Source: Desulfitobacterium hafniense DCB-2
GTDB lineage: Bacteria > Bacillota > Desulfitobacteriia > Desulfitobacteriales > Desulfitobacteriaceae
Assembly (NCBI RefSeq): GCF_000021925.1
Contig: NC_011830.1
Location: forward strand, 644,501-708,500
Length of the DNA: 64,000 nucleotides
Direction: 5' to 3'
Shown here: positions 56,874-64,000 of the stretch, in pieces
Position numbering within the stretch: position 1 is the first letter of the stretch
Layout: every line of letters starts with the position of its first letter
Translations under genes and position numbers: made by a program
The notes under the pieces: generated by a model
What the model was told of the DNA's origin: nothing
The model's database searches: none
What the model saw: only the letters and a program-made list of their open reading frames with translations

Positions 56874-57719
56874 ATGGCTAAGTCGCTTTCGCCGCTCCGG
56901 TATCCGGGTGGCAAATCAAAAATCTATGAGAAAGTTAAAAATCTTATCGTTGCTAACGGCTATGAAGGGAGAACATACGTTGAGCCTTTTGCCGGCGGTT
57001 TCGGTATAGGTATTGGTTTGCTATGCGAAGGCGTAGTGAAAGCGGCTATTCTGAACGATTACGATTCTCATATTTATAACTTTTGGTATTCTTTGCTTAA
57101 CGATACCGAAAACCTGCTTAGGCTGATTTCAGACACGCCAATAACAATCGAAGAGCGCGAAAGGCAAAAGCTAAACTACCGAGATGCAGATGCAGACTCA
57201 TTGAGAGATGGTTTTGCCACGCTATTTTTGAATCGGGTCAATTTCTCAGGTGTCATTAAGGGAGGACCCATTGGAGGTTTGGCGCAAACAGGTACTTATA
57301 AAGTTGACTGTCGTTTTAACAAGGCAGATATTAGCAGTAAGATTGAAACCATCGCCAAACTTAAGGGCAAAATTAAGCTGTACAACAAGGACGCTGGATA
57401 CTTAATCAGAATGAGCCTTATGAAAATGAAGGCTCCGATGTTCCTGAATATCGACCCTCCCTATGTTATAAAGGGTAGCCAGCTTTACACGAATTTCTTT
57501 ACCGAGGGGGACCATCTTAATCTTCAAAGGGTGATTGTCAAATACTTAGATGCTGATTATCCGTGGATAATCACCTATGATGACTGTCCGCTTGTCAGAG
57601 ACCTTTATAAGCGGTTCCATCTGCAAGAGTATGGCATCTCGCACAATGCGGGAGGGACGGTGCCGGGCAAAGAGATAGTTATTACGAATCTACCAACCGA
57701 TAAATTTGTTTGGGATTAA
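56874..57719 (+). CDS. D12-class (Dam-like) adenine-specific DNA methyltransferase
   Basis: A 281-residue N6-adenine methyltransferase. ATG 56874 follows GAGGGGT, and its start is one base after the helicase stop. The order is that of the Dam class: PLRYPGGKSKIYEKV (motif X), VEPFAGGFGIGIGL (motif I, SAM binding), and the catalytic NIDPPYVIKGS (DPPY) at about residues 192-202. The target-recognition part lies between. It is the last gene of the five-gene operon and likely marks self DNA at a short sequence, as methylases do in restriction-like systems. Confidence 0.9.
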   Translation: MAKSLSPLRYPGGKSKIYEKVKNLIVANGYEGRTYVEPFAGGFGIGIGLLCEGVVKAAILNDYDSHIYNFWYSLLNDTENLLRLISDTPITIEERERQKLNYRDADADSLRDGFATLFLNRVNFSGVIKGGPIGGLAQTGTYKVDCRFNKADISSKIETIAKLKGKIKLYNKDAGYLIRMSLMKMKAPMFLNIDPPYVIKGSQLYTNFFTEGDHLNLQRVIVKYLDADYPWIITYDDCPLVRDLYKRFHLQEYGISHNAGGTVPGKEIVITNLPTDKFVWD

Positions 57720-57741
57720 CAATTGTTCTTGCTCTAGTGTC

Positions 57742-58407
57742 ATGAAAGTTGCAGCAAAATGCTGCAAATATAAAAAGTTCGAAGAGAGGGGCTTGTTCTT
57801 AAGCGAGCGCCGCCGTTGCTATAACGAAATTATCGACTATTCGAATGAGCTGGTATACGAAGGAAATCTTCAACCCATGTGAGGAGAAGGAACAAGCGAT
57901 CCAAAGCTGCCGCTTAAGCAATGGCCACAAATGGGGCATATGCAGATTGACTCCGAGTATTCGCTCAGAAGGAACAGCAGCCGATTAAATCTTACAGAGG
58001 CTAAACAGATTGCAGCATGGCTAGGAGTTAATTATACTGCTATTGCTAATGCTTATCCCAATGAGATTCGAGAGAATCTGGTGGGTATTATCACGCCTTT
58101 TAAGGCTCAGGTTCAAACGATTCGTGCGGAATTGAAGAAAGTACTACCGGATTATCATTCGACAATCAGTATCGGCACGGTGCATACGTTTCAAGGGGCG
58201 GAAAGAAGAGTTATTATCTTATCCACAGTATATGGCAACATGGATGGATGTTATTTTATAGACGCTAATAAGAGTTTGATGAATGTAGCAGTTTCCCGGG
58301 CTAAGGATCACTTTTTTGTCTTTGGCGATATTAACTGCTTGCAGGGTCCACCAAGAAGTGCTAGCGGAATGTTGAGAAGATTTGTTGAAGCAAATGCAGT
58401 GAGGTAA
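57742..58407 (+). pseudogene. C-terminal relic of an SF1 (DNA2/NAM7-like) helicase
   Basis: A continuous family match is broken by one in-frame TGA at 57880-57882. It reads GLFLSERRRCYNEIIDYSN before the stop. After it come the second RecA domain with motif V (TVHTFQGAERRVIIL) and motif VI (NVAVSRAKDHFFVF). The N-terminal helicase domain with Walker A is missing. It lies between the methyltransferase and the HATPase-helicase genes and marks the scar of an earlier insertion or replacement. Confidence 0.75.
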
Positions 58408-58433
58408 AGGTAGTTACTTCTTGGGGTATTTAG

Positions 58434-58518
58434 CCAAACACCAGGAGAGGTAGAAGAACCATCTGCTGAATTCATTAAAAGGATGGTTAGGGTGTGGGAT
58501 AGCGATTTGCGAAATTAA
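58434..58518 (+). pseudogene. Possible C-terminal tail of a lost gene
   Basis: An open frame reads TPGEVEEPSAEFIKRM and ends in a plausible tail at TAA 58516. It has no start. It is probably the end of another defence gene removed by the same event that truncated the SF1 helicase. Low certainty. Confidence 0.3.
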
Positions 58519-58549
58519 CCCTATTGGGGGGATTATGGAGGAAATGTCA

Positions 58550-61500
58550 ATGAACGCACAGGATGAAACATACTTTGTCGCACTGTCAAAATATAGAGCT
58601 AAAGGCGCGGATTTACTTGAACAACCCTATATGAGCGGCGTAAAAACCAGTGTTGTGGAAAAATACTCCGACCAAGCGCACTTCATTTATGAATTGCTTC
58701 AAAATGCGGATGATGCAGGTGCAACCTCTGCACGGTTTAAATTATGCGATAACGAGCTTATTTTTGCTCACAACGGGACAAGGAGATTTTCTATTTCCAA
58801 TCCGGAGACTGAAGGTCCCGATACTTGTAACGGTAAGTTAGGAGATATTAATGCTATTACTTCAATCGCTAATTCAAACAAAACAGCAGCGTCAATTGGA
58901 AAGTTCGGAGTAGGATTCAAAGCGGTTTTTCAGTACACCCAAACACCCAGCATATATGATCCTGAGTTTCGATTTAAAATTGAACGATTTATTGTTCCAG
59001 TAAAAATTTACAATGATTTTACCGGCAGGAGACCAGAGGAAACATTGTTTGTGTTTCCCTTTGACCATGCCGATAGGAGACATGAGGAGGCCTATGAGAA
59101 CATTTCAGACAAATTACGGTCATTGGTTTACCCGGTTCTCTTTTTGACTAATCTAAGGGAGATCTCGTTTGAATGCTCAAAGAAATTCGGATTGTATACG
59201 AAGTCGGTTGATGAAGAAATAGCATTTGACAATACAGTTGCGCGTCTTATCACATTGACGCAAAATGACGGCGATGAAAATAATCCCATAGAGAATAAGT
59301 TATGGCTATTTACCCGAATGGATGAACACGATTTTACATATTCAGTGGGTTTTTTATTGAATAATGAAGGCAAGCTTCGAGGTTCGAATTATTCGGCATT
59401 TTGCTTTTTCCCCACCAAAGAAGAGACCGGACTGAACTTTATAGTACACGCTCCATTCCTCCTGACGGATAGCCGCGAGGGTATCAAAGCCGGTGAAGAG
59501 CATAACAAGGATATGATTAATCTGCTTGCGGCACTGGCGGCTGACAGTATTGTCGGACTGAAGGAAATTGGGCGAAGGAATGGCATAATTCTTATTGATG
59601 ACGAAATTTTCGATATTGTTCCCTATGATGAGAGTAAGTTCAATGATATTAAGGACAAAAACAAAATTTCATTTAAACCAATTTACTCTGCTATAAAAGA
59701 AAAACTTAGCAAAGAAGAACTGCTGCCAAGTTGGGATGGATTTGCCTCAGCCCCAAATGCGTATTGGGCTTCTGTTCCACAAATCGCCGAGTTATTTTCC
59801 AACGATCAGTTAGCATTATTGACTGGCAATAAGCTTGCCAAATGGGTCTTCACCTCTTTGGGCAGACAAGAAACAGTGCGTTCCAATAAAAAGCTTGCAG
59901 AATATATGGACTCTATAACTGAAATTTGGTATGAACATGAAGACATTATTCGCCTCATTACAGCCAGCTTTATCGAAGCACAGCCTATAGAGTGGTTACA
60001 TTCGTTTTATCAATATATAACAAGCGGACGAATAAAATTGATTAAATCAAAGCCGATTTTTCTTAATCAAAACAATAAAGCAGTGGCCGCCTTTGATTCA
60101 AACGGCCAAGCCGTACTGTTTCTGCCATCAGATGAGATTGAAGGGTATGATACTGTTAATTCCGCGTTATTAGAAAATGATGCTACGCTGGAATTTATCG
60201 AACAGCTTGGTATTAAAGAACCATCGCTGAGGGACGAGATTTATAATGTCATATTGCCGCTATACCAAGACAGAGCAGCTATCGATACCAGTCCGCATTT
60301 TCACAAATTCTTTAAATATTATATGGAGTGCCCGCAAGCAGAAGTAGATGAATATATGAAGTTAATTAAGGATTGCGAGTTTATCCGGTATCGCTCTGCT
60401 AACGATGCAAAGATTTATCGCGGCAAGGCAAATGACCTTTACCTACCGGAAGAGAGTCTTATGAAATATTTCGCGGCAAAGCCGAATACCCGGTTTGTAG
60501 AGTTAGACAAGTATAAGACACTTGTCGGCACAAGCAACGAAGGGCATCTGGAGTCCTTTTTAAAAAAGCTTGGAGTAGAAACAGTGCCCAGAGTACTAAG
60601 ACGTGAACTTGACCCTATTGAAGCGCGTCAAATGCCTTATAATTGGCATCGCTCAACGGGTAATGAACAGTGGGAGGAACATTACATTGATGGTTGCAAT
60701 GAGATAATACAGGAGATTTCTGACACAAATGATGCAGATTTATCACTTTTATTATGGTCACAATTGCTTGGCATCATTAAGTCAGAGTGTTCGTCATGGC
60801 GAGGCTTCGGCGATGTCATTAATGGAATTCATTACTATTTCTTTCGTTCTTTTCAGAAAGAGTCCTTTCAGTCCAGTGACTCTTTTAGCCTGCGTACGAA
60901 ACCATGGCTGCTTAACAACGCAGGTGGATTTGTCTCTGCTAAAGAGTTGACTTTAAAAGCATTATCAGCAAAGTACTCTCTCACAAATGACGAAGCCAGG
61001 AAACTTCTTCTTTTTCTTAATATTGAAGAAAAAGAAGAAGGTAATGATGGCTTAACTGATGAGCAGCGAGCTAAAATCGAGCTTGCCGATGCCTTATCTG
61101 ACATTCCGCCCGAAGACCTAAAGCGGCTTGCAGAGCAATATCGTGCACAGCATCAAGCCTCCTCTTATCATTCCGAAGCAGCAGCCGGCGAGGAAGACGA
61201 ACAGGGAAAGAATGCAGTGCACCCAATATCAACCGTTTCCCGAGTTGCAAAAGAAATCACTGATCGGGCCGTTTCTGCCCCCAAAACGAGAGAATCTACC
61301 AATACTGACGATAGCGAAAGAACATCAACCTTTGATGAAGATGATTATACAAAGCCGTCGGTCGACTTTAGCAAAAAGATTGAGCAAGCTAAACAACGAA
61401 GTGTTGATGAGATCAATAGCATTGCGCGCTTAGAGGAGTTGACCCAACGAGCACTCGTTTCTGAAAAATATTCTTTCGGATGGTTCAAGGCCATACTTGA

Positions 61501-63304
61501 ATTAGAATCTTTGAACAGTGGAGAGAATAGCGCTAATAGCAGAGAAATTTCAATAGCATTTTCCAGAGTGGAACGCGAGCCAGGGACAGAGAGGACTCTG
61601 ATCCTGAGGCATCCCAGCCGTTACATCCCGCAATCTATGGAAGACCTGGCAGATATACCGCTTGAATTGCATTTTGCCAATCTGCACATGATAAAAGTCG
61701 CGGTCGAAGTCGTAAACGTCAAATCATACACCCTGCGGGCAAAACTCAAAACAAAAGCCCAAATTGACGGAGTGGATTTATCGTTGGTCACGGAAGCAAA
61801 AATCGTGGCTAAAAATCCTGTTTTTCTCTGGGAAGAACTTCGGAAACAGTTTAATCGCCTTGATTTTGATGAAGACTTCAATATGCAAACAAATCTTTGT
61901 GAGAATATTGAGTTCGTTTTTGGTCCTCCAGGAACCGGTAAAACAACGTACCTAGCGAGAGAAATCATACTTCCTATAATGCAGAAAGCTAACGCTTTAA
62001 AAGTTCTCGTTCTGACGCCCACAAATAAGTCGGCGGATGTACTTGTACGCCGCCTAATGGAAGTTATGGGAGTGGACCACAGTTACAATGATTGGCTTGT
62101 CCGTTTTGGTGCAACTAACGACACCATTATTGAGCAAAGCGGCATTTTTCGCGATAAGACTTTTGATATACGTACGTTCTCAAGGAATGTTACGGTTACG
62201 ACTATTGCACGTTTTCCATATGATTACTTCCTGCCTGATGAGAATACGCGGCTTCATTTGAACGCGCTCAAATGGGATTATATCATCATTGACGAAGCAT
62301 CTATGATTCCGTTGGTCAACATTATTTATCCCCTTTACAAGAAGACCCCGGAAAAGTTCATCATTGCCGGCGACCCATTCCAGATAGAGCCGATTACTAC
62401 CGTGGATATCTGGAAGAATGAAAATATCTACACTATGGTACAACTCAATTCATTTACTAAACCATCCACGGTTCCTCATCAATACCTTGTCAAACTCTTG
62501 ACAACTCAATTCAGAAGCATTCCTGAAATTGGCGAAGTGTTCAGCCATTTTGCTTATGGGGGCGTATTACAGCACAACCGTGCATCGGGAAGCGAACGCG
62601 TGTTACTTGCTGACGACATACTTGATATAAAACCATTGAATATCATCAAGTTTCCTGTCAGCAAGTATGAGAGTATCTACCGACCGAAGCGCTTGCAAGG
62701 TAGAAGTAACTATCAGGTTTATTCGGCATTATTTGCTTTTGAATTTATAAAATACTTATCATCTCTTGGCGCATTGGCAAGCGGGGATGAATTATGCCGT
62801 ATAGGACTAATTGCACCTTATAGAGCACAGTCTGATTTGGTTGATAAGTTGATGGCTTCTGTTACATTGCCGAAGAATATTGATGTCCAAGTAGGGACTA
62901 TTCACGGATTCCAAGGTGATGAATGCGACGTCATTATTGCTCTGTTCAACCCGCCGCCGTCCATCTTAGCTTCAAGGGAAATGTTTCTTAACAAACTTAA
63001 TATTATAAATGTTTCTATTAGCCGCGCACGGGATTATTTGTTTATAATTATGCCCGATGACGATACCGAAAATGTGAGAGATCTCACCTTAATTAAGAGA
63101 ATTGAAGCCCTATGCAAGGAACAGCTCGGTTGGACTGAGCAGCATGCTCATTCAATAGAAGAATCAATTCTTGGCAGTGAAAGTTATCTTGAAGATAATT
63201 CTTTTTCAACAAGTCATCAGTTGGTTAATGTCTATAGAAGACCAGAAAAACGTTATGAAGTTAGAAGCGAAGATAACGCCGTCGATGTGCAAATTCACGA
63301 ATAG
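58550..63304 (+). CDS. Sacsin-like HATPase fused to UPF1-like SF1 helicase
   Basis: A 1584-residue protein. ATG 58550 is well spaced from GGAGG; ATG 58535 is an alternative. Residues 1-200 are a GHKL/Hsp90-type ATPase in its sacsin form: FIYELLQNADDAGAT (N-box), then IGKFGVGFKAVFQYT (glycine-rich lid). A long middle region has no motif I recognise. After an acidic linker (about 870-960) comes an SF1B helicase: Walker A FGPPGTGKTT near 1125, DEAS in IIIDEASMIPL near 1245, motif III GDPFQIEPI, motif V GTIHGFQGDECDV and motif VI SISRARDYLFII. The fusion suggests a conformational ATP switch driving a nucleic-acid translocase, as in a defence protein. It stands alone after the relic. Confidence 0.85.
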   Translation: MNAQDETYFVALSKYRAKGADLLEQPYMSGVKTSVVEKYSDQAHFIYELLQNADDAGATSARFKLCDNELIFAHNGTRRFSISNPETEGPDTCNGKLGDINAITSIANSNKTAASIGKFGVGFKAVFQYTQTPSIYDPEFRFKIERFIVPVKIYNDFTGRRPEETLFVFPFDHADRRHEEAYENISDKLRSLVYPVLFLTNLREISFECSKKFGLYTKSVDEEIAFDNTVARLITLTQNDGDENNPIENKLWLFTRMDEHDFTYSVGFLLNNEGKLRGSNYSAFCFFPTKEETGLNFIVHAPFLLTDSREGIKAGEEHNKDMINLLAALAADSIVGLKEIGRRNGIILIDDEIFDIVPYDESKFNDIKDKNKISFKPIYSAIKEKLSKEELLPSWDGFASAPNAYWASVPQIAELFSNDQLALLTGNKLAKWVFTSLGRQETVRSNKKLAEYMDSITEIWYEHEDIIRLITASFIEAQPIEWLHSFYQYITSGRIKLIKSKPIFLNQNNKAVAAFDSNGQAVLFLPSDEIEGYDTVNSALLENDATLEFIEQLGIKEPSLRDEIYNVILPLYQDRAAIDTSPHFHKFFKYYMECPQAEVDEYMKLIKDCEFIRYRSANDAKIYRGKANDLYLPEESLMKYFAAKPNTRFVELDKYKTLVGTSNEGHLESFLKKLGVETVPRVLRRELDPIEARQMPYNWHRSTGNEQWEEHYIDGCNEIIQEISDTNDADLSLLLWSQLLGIIKSECSSWRGFGDVINGIHYYFFRSFQKESFQSSDSFSLRTKPWLLNNAGGFVSAKELTLKALSAKYSLTNDEARKLLLFLNIEEKEEGNDGLTDEQRAKIELADALSDIPPEDLKRLAEQYRAQHQASSYHSEAAAGEEDEQGKNAVHPISTVSRVAKEITDRAVSAPKTRESTNTDDSERTSTFDEDDYTKPSVDFSKKIEQAKQRSVDEINSIARLEELTQRALVSEKYSFGWFKAILELESLNSGENSANSREISIAFSRVEREPGTERTLILRHPSRYIPQSMEDLADIPLELHFANLHMIKVAVEVVNVKSYTLRAKLKTKAQIDGVDLSLVTEAKIVAKNPVFLWEELRKQFNRLDFDEDFNMQTNLCENIEFVFGPPGTGKTTYLAREIILPIMQKANALKVLVLTPTNKSADVLVRRLMEVMGVDHSYNDWLVRFGATNDTIIEQSGIFRDKTFDIRTFSRNVTVTTIARFPYDYFLPDENTRLHLNALKWDYIIIDEASMIPLVNIIYPLYKKTPEKFIIAGDPFQIEPITTVDIWKNENIYTMVQLNSFTKPSTVPHQYLVKLLTTQFRSIPEIGEVFSHFAYGGVLQHNRASGSERVLLADDILDIKPLNIIKFPVSKYESIYRPKRLQGRSNYQVYSALFAFEFIKYLSSLGALASGDELCRIGLIAPYRAQSDLVDKLMASVTLPKNIDVQVGTIHGFQGDECDVIIALFNPPPSILASREMFLNKLNIINVSISRARDYLFIIMPDDDTENVRDLTLIKRIEALCKEQLGWTEQHAHSIEESILGSESYLEDNSFSTSHQLVNVYRRPEKRYEVRSEDNAVDVQIHE

Positions 63305-63450
63305 CCATTAGCAATGTGCAAAATTTGCATATCCAAATGCGGGAATTATCTGGTTGATTAAAGAACCAGACTACTAGAGGATAAATTAGGAAGGACAATT
63401 TGTTTTATGGGCTAAATGAGTATGTATTGCTAAAATAGGGAGTGGCGGAT

Positions 63451-64000
63451 TTGGAAAATAATCAATATCAAGATGATAAACCTACATTACTCAAGGCTAT
63501 CGAAATAATTCTGGCGAAGCCAGAGGATATTGTAAAAGAAGTAAGGGTAATGGAAGATAAGTATTATGGTAAATACGAAGGTAAAAAAACAAAAGGTGAA
63601 ATCCAAAAAATTATTGCTGATCATATAATTTCAAATTACTCTTATTTCACCGCCTTTGCTGGTGGAGCCACTGCATTAACAGGAGTAATTCCGGGGCTCG
63701 GTACAGTTATTGCGACATTAGGTGGCGCTTCTGCTGACGTTGCTTTAACCATGAAATGGCAAATAGAAATGACAATGGCGATAGCTGTAGTATATGGACA
63801 TGACATAACAATCGAGGAGGAAAAACGTCTTTGCTTTATCATAGCAGGAATGGGAGTGATAAATGAGGCGGCTAAAGAGGGTGGTAAGGCTATCGGTTCA
63901 AAAGCTTTTATAAAAATGACTCAAGAATATTTGAAAGGTGCTACTCTTCAGGCTGTAAAAGAAATATTTAAAAAGGTTGGGATAACTTTTACACGAAAAG
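63451..64000 (+). CDS. EcsC-like/DUF697-like membrane-associated protein (partial)
   Basis: An open frame runs to the window edge without a stop; 183 codons are visible. TTG 63451 is favoured behind GGGAG, with GTG 63442 as alternative. After a charged, helical first 60 residues come two hydrophobic stretches (ALTGVIPGLGTVIATLGG, then a helix rich in Ala and Met). EEEKRLCFIIAGMGVINEA follows, the pattern of EcsC/DUF697-type proteins. Function unknown. It is beyond the defence genes and may be the island edge. Confidence 0.55.
   Translation, partial: MENNQYQDDKPTLLKAIEIILAKPEDIVKEVRVMEDKYYGKYEGKKTKGEIQKIIADHIISNYSYFTAFAGGATALTGVIPGLGTVIATLGGASADVALTMKWQIEMTMAIAVVYGHDITIEEEKRLCFIIAGMGVINEAAKEGGKAIGSKAFIKMTQEYLKGATLQAVKEIFKKVGITFTRK

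Noticed and set aside
47619..57719. DISARM
   Set aside because: DISARM has separate helicase (DrmA) and DUF1998 (DrmB) proteins and a PLD protein (DrmC). Here one chain carries helicase and DUF1998, and no PLD motif was seen.
63642..63842. Minus-strand 66-codon frame near the window end
   Set aside because: It is the antisense shadow of the EcsC-like gene, which stays open to the edge.

Overview
The window looks like the chromosome of a spore-forming, anaerobic Firmicute of the Clostridia, most like Desulfitobacterium or a close relative. That assignment is inference. It rests on a SpoVA-type sporulation operon, a BclA-like collagen glycoprotein gene, strong GGAGG ribosome binding sites, two sigma-54 activators and many tripartite carboxylate transporters. 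No rRNA, tRNA, CRISPR array or intact insertion sequence was seen.

Layout. (1) 1-5350: the end of a spoVA-type operon, an AcoR-like sigma-54 activator, a spore-surface collagen-like protein and a PIN-toxin relic. (2) 5.4-14.1 kb: a mixed accessory stretch. It holds an iron-dependent alcohol dehydrogenase, a CDGSH iron-sulfur protein, a CGGC-domain protein, a glyoxalase-like protein, an LCM-type methyltransferase, three toxin-antitoxin loci in different states of decay, an XRE repressor with clear palindromic operators, and dispersed intergenic repeats. (3) 14.2-30.6 kb: a catabolic block built around a PAS/sigma-54 activator. Divergent from it lie a CoA-transferase and a thiolase behind a good -24/-12 promoter. 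Downstream, after a TetR/DegV/membrane-protein unit, a second -24/-12 promoter precedes an SDR dehydrogenase, a thiolase, a carboxylesterase and a complete Dpp-type ABC importer. The set would fit uptake and beta-oxidation-like breakdown of an ester or hydroxyacid, possibly 3-hydroxybutyrate oligomers (inference).

(4) 30.6-46 kb: a second transport/hydrolysis block. It has two closely related cytoplasmic alkaline-phosphatase-superfamily enzymes, a TRAP-TAXI transporter, a TctCBA transporter, two LysR regulators, a chemoreceptor and a thioredoxin-like protein. A 69-bp promoter/operator module is duplicated upstream of tctBAC and of the second phosphatase gene, so the two units are probably one LysR regulon. 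A 24-codon leader ORF with its own strong ribosome binding site ends in an ATGA overlap with tctB.

(5) 46-64 kb: a more AT-rich defence island. It starts with the wreck of a Wadjet jetA gene and of an excisionase-type DNA-binding gene. A tightly overlapping five-gene operon (47619-57719) follows: a CoiA-like zinc-domain protein, a coiled-coil protein, an unknown protein, a 1740-residue DEAH helicase of the DUF1998/DruE type, and a D12-class adenine methyltransferase. This resembles Druantia but does not match the type I, II or III gene sets as I know them, and it is the best candidate for an undescribed system. After a relic SF1 helicase comes a 1584-residue fusion of a sacsin-like HATPase with a UPF1-like SF1 helicase, probably a second defence gene. 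The window ends inside an EcsC-like gene.
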